Shown here: positions 1-8,502 of the stretch, in pieces
How the letters are laid out: each line of letters starts with the position of its first letter
Numbering within the stretch: position 1 is the stretch's first letter
Source: Planctomycetota bacterium
GTDB taxonomy: Bacteria > Planctomycetota > Phycisphaerae > UBA1845 > UTPLA1
Direction: 5' to 3'
Length of the DNA: 64,000 nt
Assembly (NCBI GenBank): GCA_003576905.1
Contig: QEVG01000020.1
Location: 21,530-85,529, forward strand
Translations under genes and position numbers: made by a program
Notes under the pieces: model-generated
Database searches by the model: none
Told to the model about the DNA's origin: nothing
Seen by the model: the letters and a program-made list of their open reading frames with translations, nothing else

Positions 1-1387
1 CGGCCTTGGCCTTTCGTTCGTTCGTGCCCAGCGCATCGGCCACGGCCTGCGGGTTCGCAGCGAAGGCCTCATCCACCCACTTCTGCGTGGCGCCCTCGTC
101 GCGTTCCTGGAGAACGCCAAGGCGCCGGGCGATGTCCATGACGTTCTCGGATGCCGAAGGAGCGCCGGTGCCGTTTCTCACGACCTCCTCCGCGATCTGC
201 GTCGCCGCCGTGGCACTCACCGCGCCGCCGGAAACGGCCATTGCCAGTTCGGCTGCCCGCGCTGCCGTAACGCCCAGACGCCCGATCGAGACGCCTTTTG
301 CCGAGGCCAGGTGGTTCCACACGCCGACAAACTGCTTGGTGAGCATCTTCGCTTCGGCCCCGGCAGCGACGGCCGCGTCGTACAGGTCGCCGGTCGCCCG
401 GTCGGCAAGGATGACTTCGCAGTCTTTCGCGCTCATGCCGAAGTCCCGCATGAACCGTTGTTGCCGTGCCAACGGAAGCTCGCCGAGTTCGGTGCGGACC
501 TGCTCGATCCACGAATCCTTCACGGTCACCGGCACGAGGTCCGGATCAGGGAAGTAGCGGTAGTCGTGGCTTTCCTCCTTGCCGCGCTGGAACTCGGTCA
601 CGCCGCGATCCATGTCCCAGCCGAAGTTCAGCTTGCCGACCTTCTCAAGTGTGTAGTCGTGGTTGGTCCGCCACTCGCGGACCTGCCGGTCGATCTCGTA
701 CTTGATCGCGTCGCGGACGCTGCGGAAGCTGTTGAGGTTCTTGATCTCGCTGATCGGCGTGCGGTACTCGATGCCGCCCTCGGTGATGGCCACGTTGACG
801 TTCGGCTCGAAACGCATCTGCCCCTTCTGCATGTTCGCCTCGCTGATGCCGAGGTACTGCACCAGGCGCTGAAGCTCAACGCAGAACGCGTACGCCTCTT
901 CGGCGTCGGCAAGGTCCGGCTCGGTGACGATTTCCAGGAGCGGCGTGCCAGCCCGGTTGAGGTCGACACGGGTGTAGGGCAGCCCCTCGTGAATGTTCTT
1001 GCCGGCATCCTCTTCGAGGTGTGCCCGGCGGATGCGCACGCGCCGCGTAGCGCCGTCTTCTTTCGGTACGTCGAAATGCCCCTCCGACGAAAGCGGAAGA
1101 TCGTACTGGCTGATCTGGTAGTTCTTGGGCATGTCGGGGTAGTAATAGCTCTTGCGATCCCACTTGGTGAAGCGCGCGATCGTGCAGTTGAGCGCCAATG
1201 CCGCGCGGACGGAAAGCTCGAAGGCCGCGCGGTTCATCACCGGAAGCGTCCCCGGCATTCCCAGACAAACCGGGCAGACGCGGCTGTTCGGCTCGGCGGC
1301 GAACTCCACTGCGCAGGGGCAGAACATTTTCGTCCGCGTGGCGAGCTGGACGTGAATCTCAAGGCCAATGATGGGGCGGATGTTCAC
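1..1387 (-). CDS. gatB: Aspartyl/glutamyl-tRNA(Asn/Gln) amidotransferase subunit B (C-terminus beyond window)
   Basis: GatB is the tRNA-binding subunit of GatCAB, which converts Glu-tRNA(Gln) and Asp-tRNA(Asn) to the amidated forms in the cytoplasm. The minus-strand frame starts at a GTG and reads IIGLEIHVQLATRTKMFCPC, then the family motifs PDMPKNYQISQYD, DLNRAGTPLLEIV and FEPNVNVAI. About 462 codons are visible; the end of the YqeY-like tail runs off the left edge. The ATG a few codons upstream is out of frame, which is why the GTG was chosen. It lies 41 bases downstream of cinA on the same strand and may share its transcript. No frameshift was seen in the visible part. Confidence 0.95.
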   Translation of the reverse strand, partial: MNIRPIIGLEIHVQLATRTKMFCPCAVEFAAEPNSRVCPVCLGMPGTLPVMNRAAFELSVRAALALNCTIARFTKWDRKSYYYPDMPKNYQISQYDLPLSSEGHFDVPKEDGATRRVRIRRAHLEEDAGKNIHEGLPYTRVDLNRAGTPLLEIVTEPDLADAEEAYAFCVELQRLVQYLGISEANMQKGQMRFEPNVNVAITEGGIEYRTPISEIKNLNSFRSVRDAIKYEIDRQVREWRTNHDYTLEKVGKLNFGWDMDRGVTEFQRGKEESHDYRYFPDPDLVPVTVKDSWIEQVRTELGELPLARQQRFMRDFGMSAKDCEVILADRATGDLYDAAVAAGAEAKMLTKQFVGVWNHLASAKGVSIGRLGVTAARAAELAMAVSGGAVSATAATQIAEEVVRNGTGAPSASENVMDIARRLGVLQERDEGATQKWVDEAFAANPQAVADALGTNERKAKA

Positions 1388-1428
1388 GATTTTCGTTCCC
1401 GAAGAATGTCCATCGCGGAACGCGCTTT

Positions 1429-2682
1429 TTATCGCGCGGCGCGCAGCAATTCCAGTCTGAGCAAGTTGAGGAGGCCCTTTGCCGCGCGGTCGCGAATCTC
1501 CCAACGCGACAGGTTGTCGCCCATCCGCAACTCGCGAACGATCGTCCGCTCCGATCCGGCGAGGGCCACAAAGACAAGCCCGACCGGCTTCTCCGGGGTT
1601 CCCCCGGTCGGACCGGCGATGCCGGTGACGGCAAGTGCGTAGTCGGACTGGCTGGTGCGTCGGCAGCCCTCGGCCATGGCCCCGGCCACTTCACGGCTGA
1701 CGGCACCGTGGGCGGCAATAAGGTTCCCGGGGACGCCGATCAGCCGGATCTTGGCTTCGTTCGCGTAGGTCACAAAGCCCTGAATGAAATAGGCGCTGCT
1801 GCCGGGAATGTCGGTGAGGCGCTTGGCGATCATCCCGCCGGTACACGATTCGGCGCTGGAGACTGTCTTGCGCTGCTCGATGAGCAGGCGGGCGACGGCG
1901 GTTTCAAGGCGGTCTTCGCCTTCCCCTAAAATGAAGGTTCCAAGCCGTTCTCGGATGACGGCGGCGTCGCGCTCGGCCAAGGCGTTCGCCGCTTCGGCTG
2001 CGGGGCCGTGGGCGTTGATGCGAATCGTAATCACCAGATCGGCGGCGCTGGTACCGACGGCGGGGTTGCGCCCGCGCTGCATCAGGTCGGCGATCTTCTC
2101 GCCGATCTCCGATTCGGCCATCCCGAAAGTGCGCAGCGTCCGCTGGGCGATGACTTCCGCCGAACCCCCCCGCGCGCGGAGATGCGGCAGGACGTCGCGC
2201 TCGAACATCACCTTCATCTCCGCCGGCACGCCGGGCATAACGAATATGTCCGCTCGTTCGAGCCGCGCCCGCAAACCGGGAGCGGTGCCGCGCGTGTTTT
2301 CGATCGGCGTCGCGCCATGGGGGATCATGGCCTGCACGCGGTTGCGCTCGTGCATCTGGCGATTGCGGCTGCGGAAGTAGGCGGCAATCTGCTCGAACGA
2401 GTCGGCATGGAAGGCGAGTTCGACGCCCATGGCCGCGGCGAGGGCGTCGCGTGTCAGGTCGTCCGGCGTCGGCCCCAGGCCGCCGGAGATGAGCACGAGC
2501 TCGGTTGCCTGCGCGCTTCCCCGAATAGCTGCCGTGATGTCAGCAAGGTCGTCACTGACGGTGACGTGCCGCGTTACATGGATGCCGACGCCGGCAAGCT
2601 GCTGCGCCAGCCAGGCTGAATTCGTGTCGACCGCCTGGCCGATCGTGAGTTCTGTTCCGATAGCAAGGATGTGGGCGTTCAT
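1429..2682 (-). CDS. cinA: CinA family protein (MoCF-like domain plus PncC nicotinamide-nucleotide amidase domain)
   Basis: The 417-residue product has the full-length two-domain CinA architecture. The N-terminal molybdopterin-binding-like domain opens with ILAIGTELTIGQAVDTNS and carries SGGLGPTPDDLT. The C-terminal PncC domain (about residues 250-417) carries ESCTGGMIAKRL and VTGIAGPTGG. In the family this protein acts in NMN/ADP-ribose damage recycling and has been linked to competence. The start ATG overlaps the stop of the upstream membrane-protein gene as ATGA, implying translational coupling. gatB follows 41 bases downstream. No key residue is obviously missing. Confidence 0.95.
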   Translation of the reverse strand: MNAHILAIGTELTIGQAVDTNSAWLAQQLAGVGIHVTRHVTVSDDLADITAAIRGSAQATELVLISGGLGPTPDDLTRDALAAAMGVELAFHADSFEQIAAYFRSRNRQMHERNRVQAMIPHGATPIENTRGTAPGLRARLERADIFVMPGVPAEMKVMFERDVLPHLRARGGSAEVIAQRTLRTFGMAESEIGEKIADLMQRGRNPAVGTSAADLVITIRINAHGPAAEAANALAERDAAVIRERLGTFILGEGEDRLETAVARLLIEQRKTVSSAESCTGGMIAKRLTDIPGSSAYFIQGFVTYANEAKIRLIGVPGNLIAAHGAVSREVAGAMAEGCRRTSQSDYALAVTGIAGPTGGTPEKPVGLVFVALAGSERTIVRELRMGDNLSRWEIRDRAAKGLLNLLRLELLRAAR

Positions 2683-4454
2683 TGGGCGCCCCTATCATAG
2701 GCGAAACGGATGGGGGCGAGATACGTATCCTGCCAGTCGGCTCCGAGGCGCGTATCGAGTTCCTTGGTTGGATCGTCGATCCGCGCGGGTCGGCGGTCCG
2801 CATCGCGGGACATCATCCAGCCCAGCGCACCCAAGGCGAGGAAGATGTTGAGCGCCCACGTGACGGAGGCCAGCAGCGCGAGCATTCGCAGCCGGGTTCG
2901 CAATCGCCATACGCAGTAGATCGCCCACGTGATAAAAACGATGGGCAGAACGATCAGCAGCGGGGCGACGAGGTCCAACTGTCGGGCGGTCCGTGCGACG
3001 ATCGCGGGCGGCGCAAGGATGGCGATAAGCGAAACGGCGAGGGCGAGAATGACCGCGGCCCGATCGCCTTTCGCGGCTTGGCGCGCTGCGCCTGCGGCAT
3101 CGGGCGATAGCGCCACGCGCGCGGCGTCGAGGCAGTTCAGCGCCGTGAACATGGCACCGGAAAAGCACGTGCATAGAAAGGCGACGTAGAGCCAGTATTC
3201 CGAAAAGACGCCCTCCGCGGAGATACGCGCGGAAAGCACGACGGCGAGGATCACCGGCCCGGTGATGCACATCAGCAGGCGTGCTACGGCCCCGCGCCGA
3301 TGGGGCAGGGCGAACGCCGCCGTCAAATCGCGGGTTCCTGACCGGGCCGCCCGCCACGCCGCTTGAACCGGCAGCATGAGAATCGCGGCCACGAACAGAA
3401 GGCCGGCGCCGATCGCGCATGCCGCAAAGACTGCGCTCGCCGAAAGCGCGCTCGTCCTTGCGCGATACGAATCGGGTTCGATTGCCGGCGCGCGGGAGGG
3501 GTCAATCATGTTACTGGGTGCTTCGGAGGTGTTCGCGTGGTATTCGTCACGCAGAGCACGCATCGACCGGGCCAGGTCCGGCCGACTGGTATCGAGCGTT
3601 TGTGCCAGAAGGTCGGCACACAGGAGCAAGGTCCCGGCGTCCCTTTCGGTGTCCATGATCCCGACAAGCATCCGCACCAGCCATGCGCGGCACTGTGCCG
3701 CCTCCTCGCCGCGGCCGCTTTCAGCCAGCTCGTCGGCCAGCGCACTCATGCGCCGTGTGACGATCGGCAGCCCGGCGTAATGCTGCGTGGTCTCGTAGTG
3801 CTCGGCGAACTTCGCCAGGGCAAGGGCCGTGTCGCTCCGACGCAGGTTCGACGAGACGATTGCAAACCACGCCCGGTCAATCGGAACGTTGTATAGCGTG
3901 GATGTGACCGCGGGAGCCGAACCCTCGACGATGCCGCGAATCGCCTCAAAGCGCGTTTCGGGCGACGGGGCCGGCTGTGTGGTTGTACCCGGCCGGTCCA
4001 GCACGACCGCATAGGCCAGGCGCGTGGCGAGATTGGCGGGATCGGTGTTAAGGGCTTCCCTGGCGATTTCGGCGGCGTAGGCGGGATCGCGGCGACCCTG
4101 CTCGACGGCCTCGAGGACGATGAACATCTCGCGCAGCGCCAGGTGCGGCTTCCAGGTCGGCAGCCCGGAGGTCTCGGCCCGCAACTGGGCGTAAAGGGTG
4201 TTCCACCCCGGCCCGCGCGCCGCCGGCCCGAGCTTGTCGTTTGCGTTGAGCCGGCTTGCTTCAAGGCCGGCGAGGGCCATTGGGAAACCGCCGGGCGCGG
4301 CGAGGGCCGCAAAATAAACGGCACTGGCGAAGAGCGCCAGTGCCGCTGGAATGACAATCGCTATAAGGGAAGGCCCGCTCGCCTTCGCGTCTTTATCGCG
4401 CCGGGACCATTCGGTTCGTCTGGTATCCGCTGCTGGCCGGTCTCTTCGCGACAT
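2679..4454 (-). CDS. Multi-spanning membrane protein, function unknown
   Basis: About 591 residues from the chosen ATG. One hydrophobic segment near the N-terminus (SLIAIVIPAALALFASAVYF) is followed by roughly 280 soluble residues of alanine-rich helical character, reminiscent of TPR or other helical repeats. About six C-terminal membrane segments follow, for example AAVILALAVSLIAILAPPAI and LIVLPIVFITWAIYCVW. No family was recognised. The gene overlaps the upstream lipoprotein gene by about 60 bases and ends in an ATGA overlap with cinA, so lipoprotein, membrane protein and cinA look like one transcription unit. The start is uncertain: an upstream in-frame ATG at 4550 would lengthen the overlap and encodes an unconvincing Arg-rich stretch. 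Confidence 0.7.
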   Translation of the reverse strand: MSRRDRPAADTRRTEWSRRDKDAKASGPSLIAIVIPAALALFASAVYFAALAAPGGFPMALAGLEASRLNANDKLGPAARGPGWNTLYAQLRAETSGLPTWKPHLALREMFIVLEAVEQGRRDPAYAAEIAREALNTDPANLATRLAYAVVLDRPGTTTQPAPSPETRFEAIRGIVEGSAPAVTSTLYNVPIDRAWFAIVSSNLRRSDTALALAKFAEHYETTQHYAGLPIVTRRMSALADELAESGRGEEAAQCRAWLVRMLVGIMDTERDAGTLLLCADLLAQTLDTSRPDLARSMRALRDEYHANTSEAPSNMIDPSRAPAIEPDSYRARTSALSASAVFAACAIGAGLLFVAAILMLPVQAAWRAARSGTRDLTAAFALPHRRGAVARLLMCITGPVILAVVLSARISAEGVFSEYWLYVAFLCTCFSGAMFTALNCLDAARVALSPDAAGAARQAAKGDRAAVILALAVSLIAILAPPAIVARTARQLDLVAPLLIVLPIVFITWAIYCVWRLRTRLRMLALLASVTWALNIFLALGALGWMMSRDADRRPARIDDPTKELDTRLGADWQDTYLAPIRFAYDRGAQ

Positions 4455-5211
4455 CCACGTGGTGCTCGGGCGGCGTGTAATGATACGGCGACAGTGCCGC
4501 CTTTCGGCACAGATGAGTGATACGCTGCACCATTCGATCCGGGTTGTCAATCGTCTCGTGCCGAACGCCCATCGGTGTCACGTCCGTCTTGAGTTTCTGG
4601 CCCATGACCGGACGCCGATCCCAGTAATCGTCGTACCAGTAGTACGGGTGTTCTTCCCTGATGTTGGACGCCCGCGTGCTGGCCATCTCGCTGCCCCATT
4701 TGGCGCTGTCCGGGTTTCGCTGGACGTAATTGCGAACCTTCAGGGCGTTGTGCCCGACCGGCGTGTCCATCGGCGGCTCGTGGGGGTCTTCTTCGCCGCG
4801 CTCTCTGGCGTTGTGCGGCCAGTCCTTGTTGTACGCGTCGAGCGTGAAAACCGCGTCGATATGCTTCATCTTGTGCTGCTGCGCGTAATGGCGGACGACC
4901 TGCGTGGCCAGAAACGCGCCGTGGCCGTGTCCGACGAGGATCACTTCCTCATCCGGCTTCGAGTCGATGTCGACGACGATTTTCAGCCAGTTGTCGGGGC
5001 TGTAAATCTCGGCGTTGATCTCCTGGGCCCGCAGCCGGTCGCGGACCTCGAAGAGTCCCGTCGAAGGCTCGCCGTCGGCGCCGCGAATGAGATAAACGCG
5101 CGGTCCGGTGTAGCTCCACTTTTCCGGCTCGTGGCAGCCGGCCGCGCCGCAGAGACCCGTCGCGCCGACAAGCCCGGCGAGCGCAAGAAGGTGAATGGAT
5201 CGTCGTGCCAT
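4393..5211 (-). CDS. Lipoprotein with alpha/beta-hydrolase-like core lacking the nucleophile serine
   Basis: The start at 5211 is preceded by a strong GGGGGAAA ribosome-binding site and gives a type II signal peptide ending in lipobox AAGC, so the protein should be lipid-anchored. The mature part (about 250 residues) begins VYLIRGADGEPS, similar to the start of the hydrolase at 37316-38152, and has VILVGHGHGAFLATQVVRHY where a hydrolase would carry its G-x-S-x-G elbow. Here the elbow reads GHGHG, with glycine in place of serine. It may be a non-catalytic relative or use another mechanism. The gene overlaps the downstream membrane-protein gene. A longer in-frame extension to 5310 lacks a signal peptide and was not chosen. 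Confidence 0.75.
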   Translation of the reverse strand: MARRSIHLLALAGLVGATGLCGAAGCHEPEKWSYTGPRVYLIRGADGEPSTGLFEVRDRLRAQEINAEIYSPDNWLKIVVDIDSKPDEEVILVGHGHGAFLATQVVRHYAQQHKMKHIDAVFTLDAYNKDWPHNARERGEEDPHEPPMDTPVGHNALKVRNYVQRNPDSAKWGSEMASTRASNIREEHPYYWYDDYWDRRPVMGQKLKTDVTPMGVRHETIDNPDRMVQRITHLCRKAALSPYHYTPPEHHVDVAKRPASSGYQTNRMVPAR

Positions 5212-5586
5212 GTGATTTCCCCCGAAAGCCCCCGCGCCGGCGCTGGCCTCCCCTGGCCGGCGCAGGTCCGCGATTCGCACGCCGCGGCGCAGACGCCGCC
5301 GCGACAGCAATTGTATGTTGCGGCGCTGACTTGATTCAAATCCTGGCGGGATTTCCGGCGATACTCGGACGCGGTCGCAGGCGCCGCGCGGCGGCGCCGG
5401 ACATTAGCGGATCGCATATCCGGTCTTCGACGCGGCCGGGATTATCAGTCCAAGTCGGATTGCGCGGCACGCGTCCGCGGCGGTTGCGTCCGCGCGCCGG
5501 TTCCTTCCGGCTTTCGATCCACGCGGCTCAATGTGGACTGTCTCGAAGTGTCTATCTGGCGGCACCCTTCTGGAGGGCGGCGCGGC
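5212..5586. other. Intergenic region, no gene seen
   Basis: This 375-base gap separates two minus-strand genes and should carry the promoter of the lipoprotein gene. It is rich in GGCGCC-type inverted repeats (around 5380-5400). No convincing -35/-10 pair, RNA gene or small ORF with a ribosome-binding site was recognised. Confidence 0.4.
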
Positions 5587-6897
5587 TCAGCGAAGGGTCG
5601 TGATCGGCCGCATTGGCGGCGGCTGCATGGCTCCTCCGGCGGGCTTGGTCAGCGTGTAGCTGTCAATTGTCTTGCCGGTCTCGTCGATCTGGCGAAGTTC
5701 CAGCCGCTCCGCGCTGATGTCCACCTGCGTAAAGCTGAACACGCTGTCGTTGTAGTACCGGATATACGGCGGGTTCGGCATCTGCTCGGGATATCGGCTC
5801 ACGCCCCCCGCGCCGGTCACGATGTAGACGATTCCCTTGCCGTCCTCGACGATCGCGTCGTTTCGCATCGGCGCGGTTCGTTCGTACAGGTGATTGTGCC
5901 CGCAGAAGACCATGTCCACGCCGCACGCCTCGAAGACTTCGAGGAATGCCTCCTTCATGAACGCCCCGCCCTCCGCCGGGTGCGTGCTGCCCGTGTAGTA
6001 CGGATGATGGAAAAAGACGAACTTCCAGCGGGCGTCGCAATCGGCGAGAACCTTCCGCACCCAGGGCGCGACGATCGACTTCAGTTGCTCCGTGGTAAGC
6101 GCGCCGGATGCCTGAACGATGTTGGAGTCGAGCGCCACGAACCGCGCGTCGCCGTAGTCGAACCAGTAGCAGCGCTCCGGCTCGATGCCCGGCGGGCCGT
6201 TCTCGGGGCATACGAAATGTCTGAGCAGGGGCCGTCCTTGGTCGGTGGCGACGTCGTGATTTCCAAGGCTCGGCATGAACGGGGCATGGCGAATGATCGC
6301 CGCATTGGGTTCGTAGAAGTGCGTCGGGTAGGTCTCGCCGTCTCCGGCGGGATAGACAAGGTCGCCGACGTGGATGATCAGGTCCGCACCGGCGGTGGCC
6401 ATACGCGCCGCGAAGTCCGCCTGTGTATTGCTGCCGTTGCCGCTGTCGCCGAACGCGAGAAATCGAAACGGCGTACCGCGCGGCGGGGGGATTTTCGTTT
6501 CATAGGGACCGGCGAGTTTCGCGCTGCCGAAAAGCCCGCGGTCGCAAACGATTGTGTACGTGAGTGACTTGCCCGCGGGAAGTCCGCGAAACGTCGCCTC
6601 GTATCGGCGGCCGGATTGCACCGCCTTGGCGATGCGCGGCGTATCCGGCGTTTCTTCGATCCATGCCGCGCCGCCGCCCAGGGGGGCGTTCATTTCCCAT
6701 ACGATGGTCACGCAGTCCGGCGCGGGTATCTGTACCATGGGGCCAACGAGGAGTTCCGGCCGCGTCCGCCGCTCGAGGACGATTGCTCCGGCGACCAGTG
6801 CGAGGACGAGGATCAGGAGGTATCGAACCCCGAAGCTCCGGCGAGACGGGGGAGCACTCTGCGAAGTCGGCGGCTGCGGCGCATCCTGGAAGTTCAT
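5587..6897 (-). CDS. Membrane-anchored calcineurin-like metallophosphoesterase (purple acid phosphatase-like)
   Basis: About 436 residues. A single N-terminal membrane segment (YLLILVLALVAGAIVL) is followed by a fibronectin-like region (about residues 50-140) and a metallophosphoesterase domain. The dimetal motifs appear in order: FGDSGNG, HVGDLVYPAGD, LGNHD, FFHHPYY and CGHNHLYER. This arrangement, Fn3-like plus catalytic domain, is that of purple-acid-phosphatase-type enzymes acting outside the cytoplasm. The start at 6897 (MNFQDAP) was preferred over 6915 because GGAGG lies upstream of it, although at a long spacing. It is divergent from prfB. The substrate is unknown. Confidence 0.9.
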   Translation of the reverse strand: MNFQDAPQPPTSQSAPPSRRSFGVRYLLILVLALVAGAIVLERRTRPELLVGPMVQIPAPDCVTIVWEMNAPLGGGAAWIEETPDTPRIAKAVQSGRRYEATFRGLPAGKSLTYTIVCDRGLFGSAKLAGPYETKIPPPRGTPFRFLAFGDSGNGSNTQADFAARMATAGADLIIHVGDLVYPAGDGETYPTHFYEPNAAIIRHAPFMPSLGNHDVATDQGRPLLRHFVCPENGPPGIEPERCYWFDYGDARFVALDSNIVQASGALTTEQLKSIVAPWVRKVLADCDARWKFVFFHHPYYTGSTHPAEGGAFMKEAFLEVFEACGVDMVFCGHNHLYERTAPMRNDAIVEDGKGIVYIVTGAGGVSRYPEQMPNPPYIRYYNDSVFSFTQVDISAERLELRQIDETGKTIDSYTLTKPAGGAMQPPPMRPITTLR

Positions 6898-6918
6898 CAC
6901 GGAGTAAGCCTCCATCGT

Positions 6919-6947
6919 TTGTCATGATCGCGGCATGCGGCTATATT
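6919..6947 (+). promoter_or_regulatory. Candidate sigma-70-type promoter of prfB
   Basis: TTGTCA (6919-6924), a 17-base spacer and TATATT (6942-6947) match the consensus at 5 of 6 positions in each box. Transcription from here would give a leader of about 84 bases before the prfB ATG at 7038. The -35 box lies just upstream of the divergent phosphoesterase gene. Confidence 0.6.
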
Positions 6948-7037
6948 CCCGGTGAGTATAAGTCGCATTGTCGTGAATTGCTCGATCCGTGGACACGTCG
7001 ATCGCGCGACAAACCCGAGTATCCAGAGGACTCCCAC

Positions 7038-8154
7038 ATGCCCCTGCCCGACGGTACGGCCTCCACTGAAGAACTGACCAGCCGCATCAATTCGATTCGG
7101 GACAGTCTTTGACTTGCCGAAGAAAAAACAGCGCCTCGCAGAAATCGAGGCCATGATGGGCCGAAATGGCTTCTGGGAGTCGCCCGGCGCCCAGGATGCC
7201 ATCGCCGAACTCAAGTCGCTCAAGTCGATGATCGAGCCCGTGGAGTCGGTGACCCGGCGGCTCGAAGATCTCTCCGTCCTGTATGAGCTCGCCGAATCTG
7301 AAAAGGACGCCGCCGCACTCAAGGAGGCCGACGACGAACGCATCGCCGTCTCCGAAGAGGTCGAACGCGTCAGCATGATGGCGCTCCTGTCTGGTCCTAA
7401 CGACGACAAGGACTGCTATTTCAGTATCCAGGCCGGCGCCGGCGGGACGGAAGCCTGCGACTGGGCCTCGATGCTGTTCCGAATGTACCTTCGGTTCTTC
7501 GAGCGACGCGGGTACAAGGTCGAGGAGATCGCCAGCCGCGAAGGAGACGGCGCGGGCATTCAATCCGTCGATCTTCTTGTAAAGGGACCGTATGCCTACG
7601 GCTGGATGAGCTGCGAGGCCGGCGTGCACCGCCTCGTTCGGATCAGCCCCTTTAATGCCCAAGGCAAGCGGCAGACGAGCTTCGCCGCCGTGGACGTTCT
7701 GCCGGTCTTTCCCGAAAGCAACGTCGAGCTTCCTGAAAAAGACCTCGACGTCACGTTTTTCTGCCGGAGCAGCGGGGCGGGCGGACAGAATGTCAACAAG
7801 GTCGCGACGGCCGTGCGCATCCGACACATTCCCTCTGGGCTCGTGGTCGAGTGCGTCAACGAGCGAAGCCAGGGCCAGAATAAGCGACAGGCGATCTCCA
7901 TCCTCAAGTCAAAGCTCGAGCAGATTGAGCAGGCCAAGCGCGACAGCGAGATGGCCAAGATCTACGGCGAGAAGGGCGAGATTGCCTGGGGGAACCAGAT
8001 TCGCAACTATGTTCTCGACGACCCCCGAGTGAAGGACCTGCGCACGGGCGTCGAGGTTGGCAACCCTCAGAAAGTCCTCGACGGCCATATTGACGTGTTC
8101 ATGGAGGCCCTGCTCCGCCAGCGTGCGGAAAAGCGTGCCCGGCAGGGCAAATAA
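7038..8154 (+). CDS. prfB: Peptide chain release factor 2, expressed by programmed +1 frameshift
   Basis: RF2 ends translation at UGA and UAA. Frame 0 starts at ATG 7038 behind AGAGGA and encodes 24 residues up to CTT (7107-7109) and an in-frame TGA (7110-7112). Skipping T7110 continues as GAC into the 346-codon downstream frame, for about 371 residues in total, the usual RF2 length. The downstream frame has the RF2 anticodon-mimic SPF (in RISPFNAQGK) and the catalytic GGQ (in SSGAGGQNVNK). The CTT TGA C slippery site is identical to the Escherichia coli prfB site, so RF2 level probably autoregulates its own synthesis. The interruption is programmed, not a mutation. Confidence 0.96.
7107..7113 (+). 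promoter_or_regulatory. prfB +1 programmed frameshift site CTT TGA C
   Basis: The heptamer CTTTGAC occurs exactly where the short leader ORF must join the RF2 body. A GGGA at 7099-7102 could act as the internal Shine-Dalgarno stimulator, but it is weaker and one base further away than the AGGGGG of E. coli. Confidence 0.9.
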
Positions 8155-8502
8155 GGCGGATCGGTTAGGAAGCGCCATTCAGTTACGTTTGCTGAGGATT
8201 TCCCGCCGCCGGCCGGTCCGAGGTTCCTTGGTTGCCGGTTCCAGGGGACGTTTTTCGGTGTCTAGGCGCAAGCGAGGACCCGTTTGTGGCCGGGTGGCAA
8301 CGCCTCTTACTTCGGATACACTACGCGGCGAATGGACTCACTGAAGCATGGGCCATACTTGAAATCGGGGGGCCCGGCGCGTACCATCGATGGTCGTACC
8401 AGACCCCCATCGGTTGCTGCAAACGCTTTGGATGGCAGCGCCTCCACACCCCGGGAGTCGACAACCTCGCACGACCAGATCGGGCTCGCCACGGAAAGGA
8501 CC
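8155..8502. other. Intergenic region, no gene seen
   Basis: This 348-base stretch lies between prfB and the tandem kinase gene. The reading frame of the kinase extends upstream into it as far as 8284, but the extension has no ribosome-binding site and no domain similarity. No terminator hairpin with a T-run was recognised after prfB. Confidence 0.4.

Noticed and set aside
311..1642. Plus-strand ORF of 443 codons antisense to gatB and cinA
   Set aside because: GC-rich composition opens the opposite frame; the gatB and cinA frames carry all family motifs and this one carries none.
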